The notes under the pieces: generated by a model
What the model was told of the DNA's origin: nothing
The model's database searches: none
Seen by the model: the letters and a program-made list of their open reading frames with translations, nothing else
Translations under genes and position numbers: made by a program
Part shown: one piece after another, positions 8,558 to 15,909 of the stretch
Layout of the letters: the number at the start of each line of letters is the position of its first letter
Numbering within the stretch: position 1 is the first letter of the stretch
Origin: Mageeibacillus sp. UBA5439
GTDB taxonomy: Bacteria > Bacillota > Clostridia > Saccharofermentanales > DTU023
NCBI GenBank assembly: GCA_002427505.1
Contig: DIRJ01000038.1
Location: forward strand, 59,007-123,006
DNA length: 64,000 bases
Direction of reading: 5' to 3'

Positions 8558-9544
8558 ATGTTGTTTAACAGACGCAAAGACGGGAAGCTGGTTAAAGGCG
8601 GCGATCCCATGATGCACATCATGCCGTATGTGATGCGGGGACGTAATGAGTCTGCAGTCTATTACGGAAAATCATTTTGTGTGGAAAACATTCAGGAATA
8701 TATCCGTGAAAAACGCCGGGAAGGCAAGCGAATAACTCTGTTTAATGTTATCGTTTCCGCGCTTCTCCATACCCTATACCGGAGACCGCATTTAAATCGT
8801 TTTGTGGCCGGGCGTAAGCTATATCAGCGTAACACCATGGATGTATTGTATGTAGTGAAAACCCTGATGACAGATGAGGGTGTTGAATCCGTTGCTAAAA
8901 TTACCAGCGATGGTCATGACACACTGGAAGATGTCACCAAGATGATGAGCGAACATATCAGCTATATTAAAGACGGACAATCAAAAAGCGATGACCGTCT
9001 CATTGGATTCGCTACCAAATTGCCCAGGTTCCTGATCAGATCGGTCTTATGGCTTGTCAGGATACTGGATTTTCATGGTTTAATGCCTAAAGTATTGATG
9101 GATAACATTCCACTTTATTCCTCAGTTTTTATATCGCATATGGGAAGTCTCGGAGCTGAAGCACCCTTTCATCATCTTTACGAATTTGGAACTACCTCTA
9201 TCTTCTGTACCATCGGCAAGATTTATAAAAAGCCATATCAAAATGTTGCCAGCGGAGAACTGGAGTGGAAGAAAACTATTGACATCAGCATCAGCATCGA
9301 TGAACGCATCTGTGACGGCTTCTACCTGATAAAAAGCCTGCGCCTGTTTGAGACTTATATCGATGATCCCTACTTGCTGGAACAAAGTCCCATAGAGCTG
9401 GATCTGGAGTACAAGCATAAACTGCGTCAATATAAGAAGCACTATGACGGAGATTCAGAATCATTCCTGGAAGATTACTGGGAAAACATGATGGCGGAAG
9501 CGGATGGCAACAAGAGCAACGGTCAATCGGAGGAGAAGCTGTAA
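8558..9544 (+). CDS. 2-oxoacid dehydrogenase E2-type acyltransferase domain protein, catalytic His replaced
   Basis: 328 residues from the ATG at 8558, which has GAGGAG upstream; an ATG at 8531 lacks a ribosome site. The fold is the catalytic (CAT-like) domain of dihydrolipoamide acyltransferases: FNVIVSALLHTLYRRPHLNRF (split here as FNVIVSALLH and RRPHLNRF), the trimer-contact region, and the C-terminal block ISISIDERICDGF. In true E2 enzymes the last block reads DHRxxDG with His as general base; here it is DER..DG. There is no lipoyl or subunit-binding domain and no E1/E3 gene nearby. It is thus a stand-alone homologue of uncertain activity. Its 3' end overlaps that of buk (convergent) by 22 nt. 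Confidence 0.75.
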   Translation: MLFNRRKDGKLVKGGDPMMHIMPYVMRGRNESAVYYGKSFCVENIQEYIREKRREGKRITLFNVIVSALLHTLYRRPHLNRFVAGRKLYQRNTMDVLYVVKTLMTDEGVESVAKITSDGHDTLEDVTKMMSEHISYIKDGQSKSDDRLIGFATKLPRFLIRSVLWLVRILDFHGLMPKVLMDNIPLYSSVFISHMGSLGAEAPFHHLYEFGTTSIFCTIGKIYKKPYQNVASGELEWKKTIDISISIDERICDGFYLIKSLRLFETYIDDPYLLEQSPIELDLEYKHKLRQYKKHYDGDSESFLEDYWENMMAEADGNKSNGQSEEKL

Positions 9545-10584
9545 GCCTCTTCTTCTCCTCTGAGCAGACGCAGACCACCTTCATGCAATGCTTCCATCTC
9601 TAATTCCCCGGCATATACGTAAAGCGGCGCGATGAACTCAACCCGCTTTCTTACTTCTTCTGTAATAAATTTTGAATGTGCCAGGCCTCCGGTGAGAATG
9701 ATTGCGCGGATGTCTCCACTGACAACAGGGGCCAGAGACCCGATGGCTTTCGCGATCTGGTAGGCCATGGTTCTGTAGACGAGGCCGGCCTCTTCATTCC
9801 CTGCACGCATGCGTCTTTCTACCTCAATGGCATCATTTGTCTCCAGATAAGATATCAGGCCCCCCCGTCCGACCTCATAACTGTATAAACCGTCCGCACC
9901 TTCTTCCCGTGCTATTTCAGAAGCATTATATATAGGCAGGCCGCCGGCTCTTTCAGGTGAAAAGGCCCCTTCATCAGCTGATATAACATCTATAAATTCG
10001 CCCTTAGACTGTATATTCATAGAAAAGCCACCGCCCAGATGCGCCAGAATAACATTTTCTTTCAGAAGATCAAAACCTTCCTGCTCCGCTATCCTTCGGG
10101 CCACCGCTCTTGTGTTGAGCACATGTGTAAAGCTTCTGCGGTTATGACCTTTTACACCTGACAGCCGGGCTTCCGGTAAAAGTTCATCTACGGAAATTGA
10201 ATCATAGATATAAGCAGGTACTCCCCCGCCATCTTTAGATATATTTAAAGCTATACCTGCTCCCATATTGGAAGCATGTTCCTGCACCGGCTTGTGTAAG
10301 AGCGTATCTACCAGTAATTGATCAATCCGATAGGCCCCATGACGCACCGGCGGCAATATGCCGCCACGGGAGACGATAATATTCAGCTCCCGGGGCTGCA
10401 AATCATTATCGGCAAAAAAAGTCCGGACCGCTTCGGTTCTCATTTCCAGCTGATCGTTTATTTTCTTGAACTGTGACAATATCTTACAGTCGTGGATAAT
10501 CTTCTTTTCACACAAGCAACTTGTTTCATCATACAAAGCAACCCTGGTCGATGTAGAACCCGGGTTTATTACAAATATCTTCAT
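9523..10584 (-). CDS. buk: Butyrate kinase
   Basis: 353 residues, the normal size for this acetokinase-family enzyme, which makes ATP and butyrate (or branched-chain acids) from acyl-phosphate and ADP. Recognisable features are the N-terminal phosphate loop MKIFVINPGSTSTRVALY, the SRGGILPPVRHGAY block (~89-102), NMGAGIAL, the VILAHLGGGFSMN block near residue 199 and ILTGGLAHSKFI near the C-terminus. It overlaps the end of ptb by 4 nt (ATGA), the classic ptb-buk operon. The substrate could be butyryl-, isobutyryl- or isovaleryl-phosphate. Confidence 0.95.
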   Translation of the reverse strand: MKIFVINPGSTSTRVALYDETSCLCEKKIIHDCKILSQFKKINDQLEMRTEAVRTFFADNDLQPRELNIIVSRGGILPPVRHGAYRIDQLLVDTLLHKPVQEHASNMGAGIALNISKDGGGVPAYIYDSISVDELLPEARLSGVKGHNRRSFTHVLNTRAVARRIAEQEGFDLLKENVILAHLGGGFSMNIQSKGEFIDVISADEGAFSPERAGGLPIYNASEIAREEGADGLYSYEVGRGGLISYLETNDAIEVERRMRAGNEEAGLVYRTMAYQIAKAIGSLAPVVSGDIRAIILTGGLAHSKFITEEVRKRVEFIAPLYVYAGELEMEALHEGGLRLLRGEEEAYSFSSD

Positions 10585-11495
10585 CTTGCTTCCTTCTCAG
10601 CCGGTGTTTGGGCCAGAACAACTGCTAAAGCTATCGTATTCATCTTTTCTGCAGCAGAAGCACTGCGGGAGATCAGCAAAATCGGTATCCGGGCACCCAC
10701 TATCAGTCCGGCCATTTTCCCGCCCCCACCATAAACCAGCCCCTTTGCCAGCAAATTTCCTGAAACGAGATCAGGCACCAGAAGTACATCTGCATCACCT
10801 GCTACCGGACTGTTATATCCTTTGGCAGCAGCCGCTGCTGCCATATAGGCAAGATCAAAGGATATGGGTCCTTCGACCATACAGTTACCATACTTTCCCT
10901 GCACCGCCTGTTCTTTCAGATAGGCCGCCTCCCTGGTTTCTCTAAGCTTAGGATTGACTTTTTCCGTTGCAGCCAGCACTGCCACCTTGGGTCTTGAGAG
11001 ACCCAGCCGCTGCGAATAACTAACAGCATGCTGCAGGATTCCCTCTTTCTCTTCCAGACTGGGATAAGGAATCATACCTCCGTCAGTTACGATAAATAAT
11101 TTATGATAGCTGGGCATCTCCAGCCAGGCTAAATGCGTTAAGAGCTTGCCTGTAGTCAGACCGCTGTCTTTTTTCAAGACAGCATGCAGAAGAACAGAGC
11201 TGTCAAGATTACCCTTCATCAGCATCTGACATTCAGAGGCTGCACATGCAGCGACAGCATATTCAGCCGCCTCTTCCGCTGTTTCAAGTACATAATAAGA
11301 AAATTCAGAGTTTCTGACCTGATCCAGAACATATTGTTCAGTAGTGGTGGTCATGAAAAAGGCTGCTGAGGCCAGTCCCAGGTCCACAGCCTCTGTAACC
11401 GCCTCCAGACTGTGTCTGTCAGGTACCACTACTGCAATACGCGGCTTGGCCGAAACTGCCTGTGCCCGCCTGCGGATCTCTTCAAAATTCTTCAT
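10581..11495 (-). CDS. ptb: Phosphate butyryltransferase
   Basis: 304 residues of the phosphate acetyl/butaryl transferase family. It converts acyl-CoA and phosphate to acyl-phosphate, feeding butyrate kinase for ATP. Features include LMKGNLDSSVLLHAVLKK (~97-114, CoA/phosphate region), FIVTDGGMIPYP (~134-145) and the C-terminal DADVLLVPDLVSGNLLAKGL (~237-256). First gene of the ptb-buk pair; start ATG at 11493-11495. A promoter-like element and a palindrome lie ~50-90 nt upstream. Could also serve branched-chain acyl-CoA. Confidence 0.95.
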   Translation of the reverse strand: MKNFEEIRRRAQAVSAKPRIAVVVPDRHSLEAVTEAVDLGLASAAFFMTTTTEQYVLDQVRNSEFSYYVLETAEEAAEYAVAACAASECQMLMKGNLDSSVLLHAVLKKDSGLTTGKLLTHLAWLEMPSYHKLFIVTDGGMIPYPSLEEKEGILQHAVSYSQRLGLSRPKVAVLAATEKVNPKLRETREAAYLKEQAVQGKYGNCMVEGPISFDLAYMAAAAAAKGYNSPVAGDADVLLVPDLVSGNLLAKGLVYGGGGKMAGLIVGARIPILLISRSASAAEKMNTIALAVVLAQTPAEKEAR

Positions 11496-11541
11496 ATTTA
11501 CTCCTTAAGTTTACGCCCAAAGTCACAAGTATTCTCTTAAT

Positions 11542-11571
11542 AATATAGTACACTTAGCATAAAAGTCACAA
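11542..11571 (-). promoter_or_regulatory. Candidate ptb-buk promoter
   Basis: On the minus strand TTGTGA (11566-11571) and TATATT (11542-11547) are 18 nt apart, a moderate sigma-A-like match located 47 nt before ptb. AGTCACAA (minus-strand TTGTGACT) occurs twice, at 11521-11528 and 11564-11571, the latter overlapping the -35. Confidence 0.45.
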
Positions 11572-11581
11572 AAGTTTTGTG
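11567..11581. promoter_or_regulatory. Candidate operator palindrome between ptb and xdhA
   Basis: CACAAAAGTTTTGTG is a perfect 7-1-7 palindrome that overlaps the -35 of the candidate ptb promoter in the divergent ptb/xdhA intergenic region. Its place suits a repressor site. Which regulator binds is unknown; it resembles an inside-out Rex half-site but not the Rex consensus. Confidence 0.4.
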
Positions 11582-11677
11582 TTATTTAAGCGAATAATAT
11601 TCTGTTGAGATAGCAGTGTGGTAAAATGCAAAGAAACATACAAGGCACAAGCTTATTAATAAGAATGGAGGTTATAA

Positions 11678-14050
11678 ATGAGCGTTGGAAAAAGCATCAA
11701 AAGAGTTGACGCTTTTGATAAAGTAACGGGCCGGGCGCAATATACAGCCGATCTGGTCGATAAAAATGCACTGATAGCTAAAATACTCCCTTCAACAATT
11801 GCCCATGGCCGGGTGATAAGTATGGATACTTCAGAAGCCGAGAAAGTTAAGGGTGTGGTGAAAATCGTAACCTGCTTTGAGGTGCCTGATGTCCAGTTTC
11901 CTACAGCTGGCCACCCCTGGACAACCGATCCTGAGCATCAGGACGTTGCAGACCGCTTGCTTTTAAATAAACATGTTCGCTACTACGGCGATGAGATTGC
12001 TCTGGTTATAGCAGAAGATGAAATTTCAGCCAAGCAGGCTTTAAAGAAGATTAAAGTCGAGTATGAGGAGTATCCCATTCTTCTCGACCCGATGGAAAGC
12101 ATTAAGGAAGGCGCCCCTCTCCTGCACGAGGATATTTCGCCAAATAATATTTTGGCATCCTCCAGTGTCCGCCAGGGCAACTACGAGGAAGCTATTAAGG
12201 AAGAAGGCCTGACTAAGGTAGAGGGCTGGTACCATCTGCCGACAGTTCAGCACGCCCACCTGGAACCTAACGTTTGCTATGCCTACATGGAAAAAAATCG
12301 GGTTACCGTTGTAACTTCGACTCAGATTCCACATATTGTAAGGCGTGTCGTCGGACAGGCAAACTGCCTGCCCTGGGGTGACGTTCGTATAGTGAAGCCG
12401 TACATCGGCGGTGGCTTCGGCAATAAGCAGGATGCCCTGTGGGAGCCTCTCTGCGCCTTTGCCTCGCGCTGCGTGGGCGGCCGTCTGGTTTTCCTGGACA
12501 CGACTAGGGAAGAGACTTTTGTCAACAACCGTGTTCGTCATGCCATGCATGCGCACATTATTTCCTGGGTGCGTCCGGACGGCACAATCGCAGCCAGAAA
12601 GCTGAAGTTTTATTCTGATCAGGGAGCCTATGCATCGCACGGTCACTCAGTTGCCGGCAAAGCGCTGGGTTCAGTCAATCAGATTTATCCCTGCGAAAAC
12701 TTTGAAGGTGACGCCTACACTGTCTATACAAACAAAACAGTTGCCGGAGCAATGCGTGCTTATGGTATGCCGCAGGCAACTTTCTTTACTGAAGCACATA
12801 CTGAAGATATCTGCAAACAGATGCATCTGGATTCTGTGGAGTTCAGACGCAAGAATTCGATGCCGAAAGGCTTTATAGATGACTTTTCCAAAAATGAAAA
12901 CTACTACGATACTTACAATCTCTTAATCGATAAAGTCATGGAAATGACCGATTACGAAGAGAAACGCAAGCTGTATGATCAGCCTCAGGAAGGTCCTGTG
13001 CGCCGCGGAATCGGCATGTCTCTCTTCTGGTACAATACCGCAGTCTGGCCCATATCTGTCGAGACTTCAGCTTGCCGCATGGCTTTGAATCAGGACGGAT
13101 CAATTCAGTTGCAATTGGGCGAAACGGAAATCGGACAAGGTGCTGATACCGTATTCTCACAAATGGCTGCATCAGCTGTAGGCATTCCGGTCGAGGACGT
13201 CAATATCGTTTCCACCCAGGATACTGACATAACGCCTTTCGGTCTGGGAGCTTATGGTTCGCGTCAAACATATGTGGCAGGTTTTTCTATCAAACAAACC
13301 GGCTCCATACTAAAGGAACGCATACTCGAAAACGCACACCGTTACGTACGCATGCCGGTCGCTGTGCTCGATCTGGTGGATGGCAAAATTGTGCGCAAGG
13401 GCGACGGCAAGGTGCTGATGAGCTTATGTGATCTCGCCTTAAATGTTTTGTACTGCCACGAGCAGGGAAATCATATTACAGCAGAAAGTACCTATCAGGT
13501 TAAAAGTAATGCCTATTCCTTTGGCGTCTCTGTTGCTGAAGTTGAAGTGGATATTCCCCTGTGCAAGGTAGAAATCTTAGATATCTGTAATGTCCATGAC
13601 GCCGGCAACTTAATCAATCCTCAGACTTCTGAAGCTCAGGTCCATGGCGGCATGAGCATGAGTATAGGTTACGGTCTCTACGAACAAGTGCTCTATGACG
13701 AAAAGACCGGCCGTGTTTTGAACGACAACCTCTTAGACTATAAGCTCAGCACCTTCATGGATCATCCTGATATGAAGGTCGCCTTCATCGAGAACCCTGA
13801 GCCAACCAGTCCCTTTGGAACCAGGGCACTGGGCGAACCGCCGGCCTGCTCACCTGCCGTCGCTATCCGCAATGCCATACTTCAGGCGACCGGAGTATCC
13901 TTCAACACACTCCCGATGACGCCACAAAGACTATATGAAGGCTTCGCTGAAGCGGGTTTGCTTGAATCAGATTTCGAGATAAAATCCAGACGTGAGCAAT
14001 ATGCAAAAACCAGGGACGAGTTAAACAAACTGTCTCAGGAAACAGCCTAG
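11678..14050 (+). CDS. xdhA: Xanthine dehydrogenase-type molybdenum-binding subunit
   Basis: 790-residue large subunit of a molybdenum hydroxylase (xanthine oxidase family). It binds molybdopterin and hydroxylates a purine or another N-heterocycle. The small a/b hammerhead domain is at the N-terminus (SIKRVDAFDKVTGRAQYTAD). Cofactor-binding loops include GGGFGNKQDALWEP (~246-260), GAMRAYGMPQATFF, GLGAYGSRQTYVAG and the C-terminal FGTRALGEPPACSPAVAIRN (~708-727) with the catalytic Glu. RBS GGAGG precedes the ATG. It heads an xdhABC operon in which FAD and 2Fe-2S subunits follow at once. The substrate is not proven: related enzymes act on xanthine, hypoxanthine, purine or nicotinate-like rings. 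Confidence 0.9.
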   Translation: MSVGKSIKRVDAFDKVTGRAQYTADLVDKNALIAKILPSTIAHGRVISMDTSEAEKVKGVVKIVTCFEVPDVQFPTAGHPWTTDPEHQDVADRLLLNKHVRYYGDEIALVIAEDEISAKQALKKIKVEYEEYPILLDPMESIKEGAPLLHEDISPNNILASSSVRQGNYEEAIKEEGLTKVEGWYHLPTVQHAHLEPNVCYAYMEKNRVTVVTSTQIPHIVRRVVGQANCLPWGDVRIVKPYIGGGFGNKQDALWEPLCAFASRCVGGRLVFLDTTREETFVNNRVRHAMHAHIISWVRPDGTIAARKLKFYSDQGAYASHGHSVAGKALGSVNQIYPCENFEGDAYTVYTNKTVAGAMRAYGMPQATFFTEAHTEDICKQMHLDSVEFRRKNSMPKGFIDDFSKNENYYDTYNLLIDKVMEMTDYEEKRKLYDQPQEGPVRRGIGMSLFWYNTAVWPISVETSACRMALNQDGSIQLQLGETEIGQGADTVFSQMAASAVGIPVEDVNIVSTQDTDITPFGLGAYGSRQTYVAGFSIKQTGSILKERILENAHRYVRMPVAVLDLVDGKIVRKGDGKVLMSLCDLALNVLYCHEQGNHITAESTYQVKSNAYSFGVSVAEVEVDIPLCKVEILDICNVHDAGNLINPQTSEAQVHGGMSMSIGYGLYEQVLYDEKTGRVLNDNLLDYKLSTFMDHPDMKVAFIENPEPTSPFGTRALGEPPACSPAVAIRNAILQATGVSFNTLPMTPQRLYEGFAEAGLLESDFEIKSRREQYAKTRDELNKLSQETA

Positions 14051-14059
14051 GAGGATGCA

Positions 14060-14947
14060 ATGAAGTACGATATTAAAAAGCTTTACGAAGCTGCTTCGCT
14101 GGATGAAGCGATCAGCCTGCTCGATGAGCATCCTGAGGCAAAGATCATTGCCGGCGGCTCTGACGTTCTTATCAGTATACGCGGAGGCGAACTGGCCGGC
14201 TGCACTTTGGTCAGTATCTATGGCCTGGATGACTTGAGGGGCGTGACAGTTGATGAAGACGGAACGATTCGCATCGGCTCACTGACCAGCTTCACCAGCA
14301 TCGCCCGTAACGAAATAATCATGAAATATCTGCCCTATCTGGGCGAAGCCGCTGCCTCTGTTGGCGGCCCGCAAGTCCGGAATATCGGCACGATCGGCGG
14401 CAACACCTGTAACGGTGTGACCTCTGCAGATACAGCCTCTACCCTGCTGGCTCTCGATGCCATCATCGAAGTTAAGGGCAAAGACGGCTATCGCCGGATC
14501 CCGATGAAAAACTGGTACATTAAAGCCAAAGTAGTTGATCTGAAGCCTACGGAAGTTCAAACCGCAATCCTGATACCAAAAGAGTCCTATCAGGGCTATT
14601 TCGGTAATTACTACAAATACAGTGCACGGCATGCCATGGACATTGCAACCTGCGGCTGCTCAGTCAATGTCAAGCTGTCTGATGACAAGAAAACAATAGA
14701 GGATGTCCGCATCGCTTACGGCGTTGCAGGTCCGGTTCCCTTACGCGCCGGAACAGCCGAAGCCGCCGTCAAAGGACGCGCAGTTAACCTCGAGACTCTT
14801 GAGCTTTTCTCAGAAAAGGTAAAAGATGATATTAATCCGCGGACAAGCTGGCGCGCCTCAAAAGAATTCCGCACACATCTGATGACAGAACTGGCACGTA
14901 GATGCTTAACAGAATCAATCAGCCGTTCAGGAGGTATTTTTCAATGA
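14060..14947 (+). CDS. xdhB: Xanthine dehydrogenase-type FAD-binding subunit
   Basis: 295 residues of the CO dehydrogenase/xanthine dehydrogenase medium (FAD) subunit. It carries the two flavin loops IIAGGSDVLISIR (~28-40) and VGGPQVRNIGTIGGNTCNGV (~99-118), then the C-terminal CODH_C-type domain. It passes electrons from the 2Fe-2S clusters to NAD+ or another acceptor. The ribosome site AGGAGG lies in the 9-nt gap after xdhA. Its stop overlaps the start of xdhC by 4 nt (ATGA). Confidence 0.92.
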   Translation: MKYDIKKLYEAASLDEAISLLDEHPEAKIIAGGSDVLISIRGGELAGCTLVSIYGLDDLRGVTVDEDGTIRIGSLTSFTSIARNEIIMKYLPYLGEAAASVGGPQVRNIGTIGGNTCNGVTSADTASTLLALDAIIEVKGKDGYRRIPMKNWYIKAKVVDLKPTEVQTAILIPKESYQGYFGNYYKYSARHAMDIATCGCSVNVKLSDDKKTIEDVRIAYGVAGPVPLRAGTAEAAVKGRAVNLETLELFSEKVKDDINPRTSWRASKEFRTHLMTELARRCLTESISRSGGIFQ

Positions 14948-15450
14948 GTGACATTCAATATAAAGAACTAAATTTCACAGTCAACGGCAAGGAAAGGTCT
15001 CTCATGATCGATGTGCGCTCCTCCCTGCTTGATGTCCTGCGCAATGAACTGCATCTGCACTCAGTGAAAAAGGGTTGTGAAGTCGGAGAATGTGGTGCCT
15101 GTACGGTCCTGATCGATGGCGAACCTTATGATTCCTGTATTTACCTGGCAATCTGGGCGGAGGGCAAGGATATCCTCACTGTTGAAGGCTTAATGGGCGA
15201 TGACGGTTCTATTTCCGATATCCAGCAGGCTTTCATTGACGAAGTGGCAGTTCAGTGCGGTTTTTGCACACCGGGCCTGATTATGACCGCTTACAGCGTT
15301 CTGGCTGATGGCAAGCGCTATACCCGGGATGAGCTCCGTCAGAAGCTGGCCGGCAATATGTGCCGTTGCACCGGCTATCATAATATTATCAATGCTGTGG
15401 AAAAAACAATGTTAAAGCGTATCGAGGCAGCGGAAGCCAAGAACAGCTAA
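14944..15450 (+). CDS. xdhC: Xanthine dehydrogenase-type 2Fe-2S subunit
   Basis: 168 residues from the ATG at 14944, supported by AGGAGG upstream and the ATGA overlap with xdhB; an earlier in-frame ATG at 14902 lies deep in xdhB. The plant-ferredoxin-type cluster is at GCEVGECGACTVLIDG (~40-55) with the fourth Cys in YDSC. The second cluster domain shows QCGFCTPGLIM and MCRCTGYHNI. It relays electrons from the molybdenum centre to FAD. Last gene of the operon, followed by a strong terminator. Confidence 0.93.
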   Translation: MSDIQYKELNFTVNGKERSLMIDVRSSLLDVLRNELHLHSVKKGCEVGECGACTVLIDGEPYDSCIYLAIWAEGKDILTVEGLMGDDGSISDIQQAFIDEVAVQCGFCTPGLIMTAYSVLADGKRYTRDELRQKLAGNMCRCTGYHNIINAVEKTMLKRIEAAEAKNS

Positions 15451-15471
15451 AGAGAACAGCAATCAAGTAAT

Positions 15472-15510
15472 AAAAAAAAGGGACTGGCTCCACGGAGTCA
15501 GTCCCTTTTT
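15472..15510. terminator. Bidirectional terminator between xdhC and the HIT gene
   Basis: An 11-bp stem (15480-15490 with 15495-15505, one G-T pair) closes a 4-nt loop. It is flanked by eight A on the left and five T on the right, so it can end transcription from both convergent genes. Confidence 0.9.
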
Positions 15511-15526
15511 CAATGTCAGTAAATCT

Positions 15527-15880
15527 TCAGATCAAGCCGGGACCCAGATTTTTCCCGCCGATCAGGTGAAAATGAACATGCCTTACAGTCTGTCCGCCTT
15601 CTTCGCCGCAGTTGTTAATCAGGCGGAAGCCGCTTTCCTCAACACCGAGCTCTTCAGCAATCTGCGGCAGGGCAGCCATTAATCGGCTTAAATCAGCCAG
15701 GCCGGCTTCTGTCGCAGAGATATCCAGAATACTTTCGTAGTGTTTTTTCGGAACGACTAAGGTGTGCACAGGAGCCACCGGATTAACATCTTCGAAGGCA
15801 AGAACGCTTTCGTTTTCGAATACCTTTTTCGCTGGTATCTCACCACTGATGATTTTACAGAATATACAGTTTTGTGGCAT
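15527..15880 (-). CDS. HIT (histidine triad) family nucleotide-binding protein
   Basis: 117 residues, full-length Hint-type protein: CIFCKIISGEIPAKKVFE at the N-terminus (zinc-type Cys pair CxxC) and the catalytic triad HVHFHLIGG (~100-108). Such enzymes hydrolyse adenosine phosphoramidates and aminoacyl-AMP. It lies 29 nt downstream of alaS on the same strand, and a Hint protein removing aminoacyl-AMP could serve the synthetase; this link is inference. Confidence 0.93.
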   Translation of the reverse strand: MPQNCIFCKIISGEIPAKKVFENESVLAFEDVNPVAPVHTLVVPKKHYESILDISATEAGLADLSRLMAALPQIAEELGVEESGFRLINNCGEEGGQTVRHVHFHLIGGKNLGPGLI

Positions 15881-15909
15881 CTTCTACTCCTTTACAAGCT
15901 AGGGTTTTA

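Noticed and set aside
12041..12646. 201-codon minus-strand frame
   Set aside because: Antisense to xdhA; no ribosome site and unlikely residue composition.
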